In this document: in pieces, positions 8,876 to 17,759 of the stretch
How positions within the stretch are numbered: position 1 is the first letter of the stretch
Layout: every line of letters starts with the position of its first letter
DNA from: Duganella sp. 1411
GTDB taxonomy: Bacteria > Pseudomonadota > Gammaproteobacteria > Burkholderiales > Burkholderiaceae_D
Assembly (NCBI RefSeq): GCF_017833525.1
Contig: NZ_JAFICD010000003.1
Span: 186,001 to 250,000 of the forward strand
Reading direction: 5' to 3'
DNA: 64,000 bases
Program-made: the position numbers and the translations under genes
The notes under the pieces: model-generated
The model's input: only the letters and a program-made list of their open reading frames with translations
Told to the model about the DNA's origin: nothing
The model's database searches: none

Positions 8876-9442
8876 ATGCGACTTACCTCAGGCAAAACGA
8901 ACACACTGTCCCCCGCCCTCTTCACCAAAGTGGCCCATTACCGTTACCAGGTGTTCATCGAGACCCTGGGATGGGAGCTGCAAACCCGCAATGGCGAGGA
9001 ACTGGACCAGTTCGACCACCCCGAGACGTTGTATGTGGTATCGCAGGATGTCGACGGCCATGTCAACGGCTGCGCCCGCCTGCTGCCGACCACCGGCCCC
9101 TACCTGCTCGGCGAAGTGTTCCCGCAGCTGATGAACGGGCTGCCGGTGCCGTGCAGCCCGGACGTGTGGGAGTTGTCCCGTTTCGCGGCGGTCGACTTCA
9201 ATCAACGCTCGAGCTCGGCGCTGGCGCAGTTCTCGTCGGAGATCACCGTCAACCTGCTCAAGGAATCGATCGCCTTCGCCGCCGCCCACGGCGCCAAGCG
9301 CCTGATCACGGTCTCGCCGCTGGGCATCGAACGGCTGCTGCGCCGGCTCGGCGTGCACTGCCACCGGGCCGGCCCGCCGATGATCATCGACGGCCATCCG
9401 ATCTTCGCCTGCTGGATCGAAATCGATCCGCCAGCCGCCTGA
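8876..9442 (+). CDS. luxI: LuxI-family acyl-homoserine-lactone synthase
   Basis: This 188-residue protein makes N-acyl-homoserine lactone from S-adenosylmethionine and an acyl carrier. Conserved family residues are visible: Arg, Phe and Trp in YRYQVFIETLGW, Asp in QFDHPETLYVV, Arg in GCARLLPT, and the pair Glu and Arg in WELSRFAA. The length fits the family. The ATG follows CCCGGAGCCACC. It is preceded by a lux box and a -10, so it is probably autoinduced by the divergent LuxR. Two small paralogous genes follow in the same direction. Confidence 0.93.
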   Translation: MRLTSGKTNTLSPALFTKVAHYRYQVFIETLGWELQTRNGEELDQFDHPETLYVVSQDVDGHVNGCARLLPTTGPYLLGEVFPQLMNGLPVPCSPDVWELSRFAAVDFNQRSSSALAQFSSEITVNLLKESIAFAAAHGAKRLITVSPLGIERLLRRLGVHCHRAGPPMIIDGHPIFACWIEIDPPAA

Positions 9443-9498
9443 GGCCGCCGGCCCCGGGCCCACGCCAGGTGTCCGTATCGGACAGAAAGCGCATCGTC

Positions 9499-9876
9499 AT
9501 GTGTGATACAGGCTACATTCGCATGTCCTACGCCCAGTTGCAGCGCGTCCGGCTGGTCCACCTGGTGTCCGGGGTGGACCAGGACGAGCCGGCCGACGGC
9601 GCCGGCCACGCCACCAGCACCGCCATCGGCGGCTACACCGAATGGGTCAGCCAGGGCGGCCTGATGATCACCGTCGGCTGGGATTGGCAAATGCTGCCCC
9701 AGCGCGGATGCGCGTTGGCGCGCGCCAGCCCGCCGTCGAGCAACCTGATGCTGCAAGACCCCGCCGGGGACGACCTCGGGCCCCGCAAGACGGCGCTGTT
9801 GCTGGAAACTTTTATCGATAACTTCAGTTGGCAACCAGAAGCGCTACAATATATAAGCATTCGCTACAGCAATTAA
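9499..9876 (+). CDS. small DUF4902/RsaM-like protein, first tandem copy
   Basis: This 125-residue protein starts at the ATG at 9499, a start supported by alignment with the next gene. Shared blocks are YIR-S--QLQ-VRL-HL, GYTEW, V-GWDW and NLMLQD-----DLGP. It has no signal peptide or membrane helix. It resembles the small cytoplasmic proteins encoded beside luxI in Burkholderia and relatives (DUF4902; RsaM-type quorum-sensing modulators). That assignment rests on recall of the family and on position, not on a search. If right, it would tune the LuxR/LuxI circuit. It lies 56 bp after luxI and could be cotranscribed with it. Confidence 0.6.
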   Translation: MCDTGYIRMSYAQLQRVRLVHLVSGVDQDEPADGAGHATSTAIGGYTEWVSQGGLMITVGWDWQMLPQRGCALARASPPSSNLMLQDPAGDDLGPRKTALLLETFIDNFSWQPEALQYISIRYSN

Positions 9877-9953
9877 CTGATCGATTGTGCCTCCGCCGGC
9901 CGCCCGCTCCGTCATGGACCGGCGGCTGTTCGCCATGTGCCGCCGGTAACCAT

Positions 9954-10328
9954 ATGCCATCGATTTCCGCCGACTCCTATATCCGACTATCGCTCGAGCA
10001 ATTGCAGGCCGTGCGCCTGGAGCATCTGATCTCCGACCTCGACGCCGACCGTCCGTCCGCCGGCGGCGAGGCCACCGCCATCAGCGGCTACACCGAGTGG
10101 GCCAGCGCCGGGGCGCCGCGCGTCTCGCTCGGCTGGGACTGGGAACTGGCGCCGCACGACGGCGCCCTGCGCCGCCTCGGACTTCCGCGCGGCAACGTCA
10201 TGCTGGTCGACGCCACCGGCGCCGACCTCGGACCGGCGGCCACGCACGCCGCGCTGGCGCGCCTGGTCGACCGCATGGACTGGCAACGCACCGCCTGGGA
10301 CGACGTCAGCGCCCGCCATCCGGCCTGA
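9954..10328 (+). CDS. small DUF4902/RsaM-like protein, second tandem copy
   Basis: This 124-residue paralogue of the preceding gene has the blocks SYIRLSLEQLQAVRLEHL, GYTEWAS, SLGWDWEL, NVMLVD and ADLGP. Substitutions run throughout the rest, so the duplication is old or the copies have diverged in function. The ATG at 9954 has only a weak ribosome-binding site (CGGTAACC). It is cytoplasmic by composition. Position after luxI suggests a role in the quorum-sensing circuit, but this is inference. It is convergent with the solute-binding protein gene, with 33 bp between the stop codons. Confidence 0.6.
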   Translation: MPSISADSYIRLSLEQLQAVRLEHLISDLDADRPSAGGEATAISGYTEWASAGAPRVSLGWDWELAPHDGALRRLGLPRGNVMLVDATGADLGPAATHAALARLVDRMDWQRTAWDDVSARHPA

Positions 10329-10361
10329 GCCGGCCACACCCGGATGTTCGCCGGGCGGGGT

Positions 10362-11147
10362 TCATTTCGGCGGCGGGTAGTTTTTGAGCAATTCGACCAG
10401 CTTGCGCGCCGCGTTCCCGCCCCACCAGTTCCACACCGACTCGACCTGCGCGCCATGGCCCGCGAAGTAGGCGTTGCTGGCCGATAGCCACAAGGTCGAG
10501 GTCCGCATCGGCGTGGCCAGCCGCGTCAGCGCGTCGCCGTGGCGCGCGGCGACGGTGGCATCCATCACGTCGACGTTGGCGATCGAAATGGCGAAGCCGT
10601 CGGCGCGCCCCATCGCCACCTTGTCCATATTGCTGTAGGCGTCCGGCGCGCCGTCGTCGACCTTGTAGCCCTCATCGCGCAATTGCTCGCCCAGCGGCGA
10701 GCCCTGGTTGGTCGCCAGCGTGCGGTGCTTGAAGTGGTGGCGCGGGTTGGTGTCGGCAGGCAGGCCGTCGGCGGCGCGCGCATAGACGACCGCGGTGACG
10801 CGCATGCCGCGCCGCGTGTCGGGCCGGCCCGCTTTCATGGGCAGGGCGGAGTACGGTTGCTCGCCGTCGCGCAGATCGACGGGCGCCAGGTCGACGGCGC
10901 CGCTGATGAGCGCAAGCTTGATCCTGGCCGCCGGCAGGCGGACCAGCTGCGCCGTGCAGCCGACACTGCGCACGGCCTCCCGCAGCAAGTCGACGCCGGC
11001 GCCGGCCACCGCGGGCACCGCCGCGCCGTTACCGAAGTAATAAGGCGGGCGCTCGCGATCGGGATAGGCGACGCGGATCACGCATTCGCGGGCATATGTC
11101 TGTCCACAAAGCAGCAGCAGGGTAGCGGCGAACGCGATGACCTTCAT
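10362..11147 (-). CDS. periplasmic solute-binding protein, SBP_bac_3 family
   Basis: This 261-residue protein has a signal peptide (MKVIAFAATLLLLCGQTYA) and then the start of a class 3 solute-binding fold (IRVAYPDRERPPYYF). It includes GVDLLREAVRSVGC and LISGAVDLAPVDLR. The ATG at 11147 has CGGAG six bases upstream; a TTG two codons earlier is less likely. No ABC permease or ATPase gene is nearby, so it may be an orphan binding protein or a sensor partner rather than a transporter component. Family members usually bind amino acids; the ligand here is unknown. Confidence 0.7.
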   Translation of the reverse strand: MKVIAFAATLLLLCGQTYARECVIRVAYPDRERPPYYFGNGAAVPAVAGAGVDLLREAVRSVGCTAQLVRLPAARIKLALISGAVDLAPVDLRDGEQPYSALPMKAGRPDTRRGMRVTAVVYARAADGLPADTNPRHHFKHRTLATNQGSPLGEQLRDEGYKVDDGAPDAYSNMDKVAMGRADGFAISIANVDVMDATVAARHGDALTRLATPMRTSTLWLSASNAYFAGHGAQVESVWNWWGGNAARKLVELLKNYPPPK

Positions 11148-11233
11148 GCACAACTCCGGTTGACTAGGCCGAGTATAGCGTCACCGCGCGGACTTCGATC
11201 ATTCGAAGCCCGCCCTACTCCGATTTGCAACAA

Positions 11234-12229
11234 TCAGGATTTGGCGAACGCCAGGAAATCGGCGTTGAACTTGTCCTTGTGGGTGTCGGTCAGGCCGTGC
11301 GGCGCGCCCGGGTAGACGATCAGCTTGGCGCCTTTGACGAGCGCCGCCGAAGCCCGGCCCGCCGCGTCGATCGGCACGATCTGGTCGTCGTCGCCGTGGA
11401 TGACCAGGGTCGGCTTGTCGAATTTTTTCAGGTCGTCACGGAAGTCGGTCTCCGAGAACGCCTTGATCGAATCGTAGGTGTTCTTGTGGCCGGCCTGCAT
11501 GCCCTGCGCGGTCCACGAGTTGATCAATCCCTGCGAGACCTTGGCGCCCGGACGGTTGAAGCCGAAGAACGGACCCGAGGCGATGTCGATATACAGCTGG
11601 GCGCGGTTGGCGACCGAGCCGGCGCGGATGCCGTCGAACACTTCGATCGGCAGGCCGCCCGGGTTGGTGGCGGTCTTGAGCATCAGCGGCGGCACCGCCG
11701 AGATCAGGCCCAGCTTGGCGACGCGCTTGGTGCCGTGGCGGCCGACGTAACGCGCCACCTCGCCGCCGCCGGTCGAGAAGCCGGCCAGGATGATGTTGTG
11801 CAAGTCCAGCTTTTCGATCAGCTGCGCCAGGTCGTCGGCGTAGTGGTCCATGTCGTTGCCGTCCCAAGGCTGGCTCGAGCGGCCATGGCCGCGACGGTCG
11901 TGGGTGATGACGCGGAAGCCGTTGTTGGCCAGGTGGAAGGCGGCCGATTCCCAGCTGTCGGCGTTCAGCGGCCAGCCGTGGCTGAGCACGACCGGTTGGC
12001 CGCTGCGCGGACCCCAATCCTTGTAGTAGATCTCGACGCCGTCGCGGGTGGTGAAGGTGCTGGCCGAATGGGCGGCCGGGCCGCCGGCCTTGGCGACGGG
12101 AGCGGCTTCGGCGGCGCCACCCAGCGCGGCCAGCGGCACGGCGATGGCGGCGGCGGCGGCGCCGGCGCTGTTGAACAGGGCGCTGCGGCGGGAGAGGCTG
12201 ACTGCTGGGTTTTGGATGTCTTTGCTCAT
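11234..12229 (-). CDS. Tat-exported alpha/beta hydrolase, cofactor-free haloperoxidase type (copy A)
   Basis: This 331-residue protein starts with a Tat-type signal (LSRRSALFNSAG plus an Ala-rich stretch to about residue 42). The catalytic triad is readable: Ser152 in GFSTGGGE, Asp282 in HGDDDQIVP and His311 in GAPHGLTD. HGWPLN supplies the oxyanion hole. Members are annotated as non-haem chloroperoxidases and are in practice serine hydrolases that can form peracids. From residue 12 on it differs from the copy at 26901-27896 at only one position that I can see (Leu297 against Ile), and the DNA is also nearly identical. A third, diverged copy lies at the left edge. The ATG follows AAGGAGCCAGATC. 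Confidence 0.9.
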   Translation of the reverse strand: MSKDIQNPAVSLSRRSALFNSAGAAAAAIAVPLAALGGAAEAAPVAKAGGPAAHSASTFTTRDGVEIYYKDWGPRSGQPVVLSHGWPLNADSWESAAFHLANNGFRVITHDRRGHGRSSQPWDGNDMDHYADDLAQLIEKLDLHNIILAGFSTGGGEVARYVGRHGTKRVAKLGLISAVPPLMLKTATNPGGLPIEVFDGIRAGSVANRAQLYIDIASGPFFGFNRPGAKVSQGLINSWTAQGMQAGHKNTYDSIKAFSETDFRDDLKKFDKPTLVIHGDDDQIVPIDAAGRASAALVKGAKLIVYPGAPHGLTDTHKDKFNADFLAFAKS

Positions 12230-12307
12230 GATCTGGCTCCTTGGGTTATGTAGTTTACGATTTGGTCGCTCACTATGCTTTTGCTGCTTGCTTTGCTAGT
12301 GAACCGC

Positions 12308-12328
12308 CGATGTAGAGAATATACATCG
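12308..12328. promoter_or_regulatory. 21-bp inverted repeat, candidate operator
   Basis: CGATGTA and TACATCG are separated by 7 bp in the A+T-rich region between the divergent hydrolase and sensor-kinase genes. Perfect 7-bp arms suggest a dimeric regulator site, but no regulator can be assigned and no promoter was matched to it. Confidence 0.35.
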
Positions 12329-12525
12329 TACACTATTTGATCGCAAGCTATTTTTGCCGATATTTTTGAACCGCCCGCAGGAGGCTCCCTGTTAATTCCA
12401 GGCAGGGCCGTCCTGCGGCCGTTCCGTCAAGACCATGTCGCAGCGTATGACCAAGTGGCGATATTGGAGGGATTGAGTTAGGTATTCGTTGGTTTACAAT
12501 AAATGGCTCGTTTCCATGAGGCTGC

Positions 12526-15522
12526 ATGTTCACCAATTCTTTCACGCGTTTTTTCTTCACGATCATCGTCTTGAGTGCTGTCTGTGTCCCCTGCCGGAGT
12601 GACGCGATAACACTGGATCAATTCCAGCACCAGAGCTGGCGCGCTCGAGAGGGTGCGCCAGCCGAAATCACCGCGCTCGCGCAGACAAAAGACGGTTACC
12701 TCTGGTTGGGGACCAGTTCCGGATTACACCGTTTCGACGGCGTTCGATTTGAGTCGTTAGAACAGGCTATGAACATCTCGCTGCTGTCCGACGATGTTTG
12801 CGCCCTGCTCGCCAGCAGTGATGGTGGACTTTGGGTAGGTTACCGGTTTGGCGGAGTCAGTTATATCCGTGCAGGCAAGATCACCCATTATCAAAGAAAT
12901 CGAAAAGACGGCAATTTATTCCCTGGTAACGGCTCGACCAGAGCGATCGTCGAGGACCGGGACGGCGTGATTTGGGCGACCGCCAGCATGCTGAGCGTTT
13001 TCAGGAATGGCAAGTGGGAAGCTGCTGACAAGACCCTTCCTCGAAGCAATACCTCAGGACTGCTAGTCGACCGGGATGGGGGCATCTGGGCAGGCTTAGG
13101 CGATGGAGTGTATTGGAAGAAGCGCGGAGCCCCGGCATTTCAAAAAGTGAGCGACCGCGCGGCGCTAACTTTCTTTGCGCAGGCGCCCGACGGCATGGTT
13201 TGGGCGCTCACTTACAAAGCCGGCTTCGCGAGATTTGACCCTGTTAGCGGAAAGCAGCTAAATCCTCCCCGAGGTGTCGAAAACCTACTTACCGGTGGCA
13301 AAATCATCTTTGATCAAGAAGGGAATTTGTGGTCTGCAAGCTTGGAGGCTGCGGTTTATCGGCTGTCCCATAACGCGGTAGTTGGTGGAATAGCCCACAC
13401 GGCTGCGGACTCAGGTCTGGAATCAATGACGCAACCCGATGGTCTGTCCGGGGGCGTCGCGGGCGCAGTCTTGCAAGACCGGGAGGGAACCATTTGGGTA
13501 GGCACCAGCGGTGGACTTGATCAATTCCGCGTCGGTCGGGTGAAGCGACTCCAGTTGCCCGACGGCAAACGTGCGGTTTCTCTCGCATTAGCACCTGATG
13601 CGAACGGAAGAATATGGTTGGCCGATTCGGCTACCGGGTTGTACTCCGCTGATGAGAGTATTCAATCGGTGGACCGTACGCTGACAACGGTGACGATGGC
13701 GTATCGCGCACCGTCGGGGAGGCTTTGGCTGGGTAACGAAAAAGCACTGTGGGTACGCGAGCAGGGAAAATTGAACCGCATCAGTTGGCCGATACAATCT
13801 CCCCGGATAACTCCGCAAGCGGCGGTGGAGGACGGGGATGGCGGGCTCTGGATATCTTTTGCGTTTGACGGTGTTTATCGACTATACAAGGGTGTTTGGG
13901 AAGAAAAAACGTCTATTTTCGATGGCGGAAACACGACTGCTTTTACCTTGGCTCGCGACTTGGCTGGTGCTGTGTGGATCGGGTATGGAAACGACACGGT
14001 ATATCGCATTCAAAATGGGAAACGTGAAAAATTCGATGCTGCATCGCTTGAATTGGGTAAGGTGCTCACGTTACTGCCTTCGCAAAACGAGCTTTGGTTA
14101 GGCGGCAGTAATGCGGTGATGCACTACGATGGCAAGATGTTTCGACGAATGTATGGCCGAGGTGGCCATGCGTTTAAAGGCGTTTCGGGCATCATCGTCA
14201 CCGCAAGCGGTGACTTGTGGCTCAACGCTGACGAAGGCATTGTGCACGTGACAGCTGCCGCACTGTCAAGCTGGCGGTCCGATCCTGGCGCCGCAGTGTC
14301 CTATGAGGTACTGGATGCGCTGGACGGAGTCGTGGGCAAGCCAGCACACGCAAGACCATTGCCCACAGCTGTCGAGGCAGATGATGGTCGATTGTGGTTC
14401 ACCACTGGCGAGCATGTGATGGTCGTCGATCCTGCCGAAAAGCTGTCGAACCTCTTACCTCCCCCCGTAAGCATCACGCACGTGGCTATCGACGGCGTGA
14501 TCACGCGAAGTGAAAAACCAATTGAAATGCCTTCGCAGGCACAGCGCATCGACATCAGCTTCGCGGGATTGAGCCTGGCCATCCCTGAACGCAATCGTTA
14601 CCGGTATCGGCTCTCCGCCGGCATCGACAAAAACTGGACGACCATCGTTTCCCGACAAAGTATTTCATATACAAATTTGCCTCCCGGCGATTATTTATTT
14701 GAAGTTATGGCATCAAATAATGACGGTATGTGGAGCGATTCCCCCGCTCAATTGCGTTTCACAGTGCGCCCAGCGTATTACCAAACCTGGTGGTTTCGTG
14801 GCACGTTGCTGCTGCTGTTGTGTCTTGGACTGTGGCTGGCGCATCATATACGCATGCAAGCGCTGACACGCCGCATCTCGGCGCGGCTGCAATCCCAACA
14901 AATGGAACGTGTGCGAATTGCGCGCGAGTTGCACGACACCCTGTTACAGGGGGTGGGAAGTCTGTCATTGATGGTGCACACCGCGATCAACAAGGTGGAT
15001 CGTGAACATCCGGTAGTGCCATACCTGGCGAACGGTTTAAAACAGGCCGAAACCGTAATAGCCGAAGGCCGGGAGCGTGTAGCCCGGCTGCGCGTGAATG
15101 TCGAAGCTGGCGAAGCGCTGATTGATGAATTGGGGATCCTCGGATTGGAGCTAACCGACGGTAGTCAAACGCGGTTTGCATTGATGGTGCCAGGGAAGGC
15201 GCGATCGGTGGAAACCCAGGTGGCGGAAGAGTGTCGTGGCATCGCGCGCGAAGCTATCTGGAATGCGGTCCAGCACGCGCACGCCTCCACCATTACTTTG
15301 ATTGTGGACTTTGGGCGCCGCAACCTTGCGGTGCACGTGCGCGACGATGGCCGCGGGATATCGCCTGAGGTGCTCGCGGCCGGCGGCTGTGAAGGTCATT
15401 GGGGGCTTCCGGGGATGCGCGAGCGCGCAGAGCGTATCGGTGGCAGGCTGGAGGTTCAGGTGCAGAATGGAACCGGTGTTTCGCTGCGGGTGCCGGCGCG
15501 TCTCGCCTACAAGCGAAGCTGA
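12526..15522 (+). CDS. hybrid membrane sensor histidine kinase (Reg_prop, Y_Y_Y, HisKA_3), lower GC
   Basis: This 998-residue paralogue of the kinase at 844-3900 has the same order of parts: signal peptide (about 1-26), Reg_prop propeller (for example DGYLWLGTSSGLHRFDG), Y_Y_Y domain (about 665-735), and one membrane helix (WWFRGTLLLLLCLGLWLAHH). HisKA_3 follows with ARELHDTLLQ (His near 803), then a HATPase with REAIWNAVQHAH, DDGRGIS and GHWGLPGM. The codon third positions are visibly richer in A and T than in neighbouring genes, a sign of separate ancestry. A NarL-type response regulator gene converges on it with about 50 bp between stops and is its likely partner. The ATG follows ATGAGGCTGC. 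Confidence 0.88.
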   Translation: MFTNSFTRFFFTIIVLSAVCVPCRSDAITLDQFQHQSWRAREGAPAEITALAQTKDGYLWLGTSSGLHRFDGVRFESLEQAMNISLLSDDVCALLASSDGGLWVGYRFGGVSYIRAGKITHYQRNRKDGNLFPGNGSTRAIVEDRDGVIWATASMLSVFRNGKWEAADKTLPRSNTSGLLVDRDGGIWAGLGDGVYWKKRGAPAFQKVSDRAALTFFAQAPDGMVWALTYKAGFARFDPVSGKQLNPPRGVENLLTGGKIIFDQEGNLWSASLEAAVYRLSHNAVVGGIAHTAADSGLESMTQPDGLSGGVAGAVLQDREGTIWVGTSGGLDQFRVGRVKRLQLPDGKRAVSLALAPDANGRIWLADSATGLYSADESIQSVDRTLTTVTMAYRAPSGRLWLGNEKALWVREQGKLNRISWPIQSPRITPQAAVEDGDGGLWISFAFDGVYRLYKGVWEEKTSIFDGGNTTAFTLARDLAGAVWIGYGNDTVYRIQNGKREKFDAASLELGKVLTLLPSQNELWLGGSNAVMHYDGKMFRRMYGRGGHAFKGVSGIIVTASGDLWLNADEGIVHVTAAALSSWRSDPGAAVSYEVLDALDGVVGKPAHARPLPTAVEADDGRLWFTTGEHVMVVDPAEKLSNLLPPPVSITHVAIDGVITRSEKPIEMPSQAQRIDISFAGLSLAIPERNRYRYRLSAGIDKNWTTIVSRQSISYTNLPPGDYLFEVMASNNDGMWSDSPAQLRFTVRPAYYQTWWFRGTLLLLLCLGLWLAHHIRMQALTRRISARLQSQQMERVRIARELHDTLLQGVGSLSLMVHTAINKVDREHPVVPYLANGLKQAETVIAEGRERVARLRVNVEAGEALIDELGILGLELTDGSQTRFALMVPGKARSVETQVAEECRGIAREAIWNAVQHAHASTITLIVDFGRRNLAVHVRDDGRGISPEVLAAGGCEGHWGLPGMRERAERIGGRLEVQVQNGTGVSLRVPARLAYKRS

Positions 15523-15574
15523 GTTGAGCAAGCCGGCAACTCGTAGCAACATGGGCGATGCGTGATGGGTACGG

Positions 15575-16210
15575 CTAGTCTGTCAAAATTCCTCTGCGCT
15601 GTGCGATCTGGACCGCCAAGATGCGGTCGGTGACGCGCAGCTTGGAAAGAATGTTGGCGACGTGACTCTTTGCTGTCTCCATCGTGATTCCCAGTCGCGC
15701 GCCAATTTTCGTATTGCTGTGACCGTCGGCGACAAGCTTGAGAACCGCCAGCTCTCGTTCCGTCAATTCACAGTCTCCGACATATTCGGCCAGCCTAGTT
15801 GCGACCTCGACCGGGATGTGGCGTCGCCCATCGTGGACCGCACGGATCGCATGCGCGATGTCGTATCCAATCATCGACTTCAGCAAATAGCCCAAAGCTC
15901 CTGCTTTGAAGGCTTTCATGACCTGCGCATCGCCATCAAACGTCGACAGGATAAGCGTTCTAGTCTTGGGAGAAATACGCCTAATTTCTCCCATCAGTTC
16001 AATCCCCGACATATCAGGTAGAAAGAGGTCCAGCACCGCCACGTCCGGCTTCCAACCGTCTTCCAGCAGCGCCAGGGCGCTCTTGCCGTCGAGCGCGCGT
16101 CCACCCACCTTGAAGCCTGGTTGCGCCGCGGCCATAGAGCAAATGCCTTCCAACATCAGCGGATGATCGTCTACAGCCAGAATGGAAATGCTGGGGGTGG
16201 ATGGGTTCAT
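15575..16210 (-). CDS. NarL/FixJ-family response regulator
   Basis: This 211-residue protein has a receiver domain with VDDHP at the start, the phospho-accepting Asp in VAVLDLFLPDMSG, Thr/Ser in LILSTFDG, and Lys in YLLKSM. The C-terminal LuxR-type helix-turn-helix is LTERELAVLKLVADGHSNTKIGARLG followed by ITMETAKSHVANILSKL. The start is placed at the ATG at 16210, since MNPSTPSISILAVDD matches family N-termini; the ribosome-binding site is weak. It shares the lower GC of the convergent sensor kinase, which supports them as a transferred two-component pair. It may also serve the orphan kinase at 844-3900. Confidence 0.88.
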   Translation of the reverse strand: MNPSTPSISILAVDDHPLMLEGICSMAAAQPGFKVGGRALDGKSALALLEDGWKPDVAVLDLFLPDMSGIELMGEIRRISPKTRTLILSTFDGDAQVMKAFKAGALGYLLKSMIGYDIAHAIRAVHDGRRHIPVEVATRLAEYVGDCELTERELAVLKLVADGHSNTKIGARLGITMETAKSHVANILSKLRVTDRILAVQIAQRRGILTD

Positions 16211-16354
16211 CCATTCAGCATAACAAAATATCAATCTGAAAATCAAGGACGGCATTGTCCTCACCAGGGGAACAGTGTATCCCCCGGTCGGGCGTTTACC
16301 CGCGATGACCGCGCACCTACCATGAAGCTCTCAACGAACCGATCAGGAGCTGTC

Positions 16355-17746
16355 ATGAACAAGCGAGTGCGTATCTACCAACCCGGACCGGCCACCGCCA
16401 TGGTCTACGAAGACCTCCCCGCGCTGGCCACGCCAGCGGCCGGCGAAGTCCGCCTGCGCCACGAAGCCATAGGCGTCAATTTTGTCGACACGATGTTCCG
16501 TTCCGGCGCGTTCCGTGCGCAACTTCCGCTGGACATGGGGGTGGAAGCCGCGGGCGTTATCGAACAGGTCGGGCCGGGCGTCACCGGTTTCACGGTGGGC
16601 GACCGCGTGGCCTACTTCTTCGCGTTCGGCGCCTACGCCGACGAGCGTCTGATCGAAGCCAAGCACCTGATCAAGCTGCCGCGCCACATTTCGTCGGACA
16701 CCGCGGCAGCGACGTTCACCAAAGGGCTGACCGCGTGGATGATGCTGTACGGCGCCCACCAACTGCACCCGGGCGAAGTGGTGCTGGTCCACGGGGCCGC
16801 CGGCGGCGTTGGTTCCATCGTGGCACGCTGGGCCAAGGCACTCGGCGCCACGGTGATTGCTACCGTGGGATCTGCCTCAAAAGCGGCGACCGTTAAAGAT
16901 TATGGCATCGAACACGTGCTCGACGCGAACGATCCTGAATTGGCCAAGCGCGTTCTCGCTTTGACCGAGGGCCGCGGCGTCGACGTGGTGTACGAACTGA
17001 TCGGCAAGCAGACTTTCGCCCAATCGTTGGCCGCCCTCAGCGCCGGCGGCGATCTGATCCATGTCGGCAATGCCTCCGGCGCTCCGCATGTCGACCAGTC
17101 CTTGATTGCCGAGCGCCGTCTCCGCTACGTGCAGCCGAGCACCGGACAATATGTGGGGGAACGCGCAGCGCTGGAGCGTGCCAGCGCGGATCTGTTCCGG
17201 GCAATCGAGCAAGGCATCTTTGGCCAGGAGGCGCCCGTGGTTTATCCCCTGGAGGAGGCCGCCCGCGCGCACCAGGATTTGGCCGATCGCAAGATTCTCG
17301 GCGCCGCCATCCTCCGCCCGCACCAACCGACCCCCAGCGATATCGCCAAATCGGTCGTGCGCCGCAATACCGACGAAGTGCAGGGCGGCGGCAATTTCGC
17401 GTTGTTCGATCAGCTGTTCGCCGACGACTTCGTCGATCACACGCCACAACCGAACTGCACGCCGGACAAGGCCGGCGCGCGCGCGCTGTACCAAAAGCTG
17501 CGTGAAGCTTTTCCTGATTTCCACGCCGTGATCCATTGGCAGACCGCCGATGGCGACCGGGTGACGACTTACAAGACCTACCACGGCACCCACCAGGGTG
17601 ATTTCCTCGGCGTCGCTGCCACCGGACGCAAGATCCACTTCGATACCGTGGACGTCATGCGCGTGCGGAACGGCCGGATCGCCGAGCACTGGGGCGTGGC
17701 GCACCTCTATTCGTTGATGCAACAACTGGGCGCTATCGCGCAATAA
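16355..17746 (+). CDS. quinone oxidoreductase fused to a SnoaL-like domain
   Basis: Residues 1 to about 325 are a zinc-free MDR/QOR-type NADPH:quinone reductase: GVNFVDTMFRSG, the VHGAAGGVGSIVARWAK nucleotide-binding motif, and GRGVDVVYELIGKQTF. Residues about 340-463 form a SnoaL-like polyketide-cyclase or ester-cyclase fold (LFDQLFADDFVDHTPQPN, GDRVTTYKTYHGTHQGDFLG, GRIAEHWGV). The reading frame is continuous through the linker (HQPTPSDIAKSVVRRNTDE), so this is a genuine fusion in the sequence given. AGGAGCTGTC precedes the ATG. It leads a cluster of two SDRs and WrbA in the same direction with short gaps, probably one operon for carbonyl or quinone reduction. Confidence 0.82.
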   Translation: MNKRVRIYQPGPATAMVYEDLPALATPAAGEVRLRHEAIGVNFVDTMFRSGAFRAQLPLDMGVEAAGVIEQVGPGVTGFTVGDRVAYFFAFGAYADERLIEAKHLIKLPRHISSDTAAATFTKGLTAWMMLYGAHQLHPGEVVLVHGAAGGVGSIVARWAKALGATVIATVGSASKAATVKDYGIEHVLDANDPELAKRVLALTEGRGVDVVYELIGKQTFAQSLAALSAGGDLIHVGNASGAPHVDQSLIAERRLRYVQPSTGQYVGERAALERASADLFRAIEQGIFGQEAPVVYPLEEAARAHQDLADRKILGAAILRPHQPTPSDIAKSVVRRNTDEVQGGGNFALFDQLFADDFVDHTPQPNCTPDKAGARALYQKLREAFPDFHAVIHWQTADGDRVTTYKTYHGTHQGDFLGVAATGRKIHFDTVDVMRVRNGRIAEHWGVAHLYSLMQQLGAIAQ

Positions 17747-17759
17747 GACGGAGCCTGAC

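Noticed and set aside
9470..9484. Third lux box
   Set aside because: Arms differ in spacing from the two matched boxes and no -10 lies at 23 bp; the -10 position would fall inside the next gene after its start codon.
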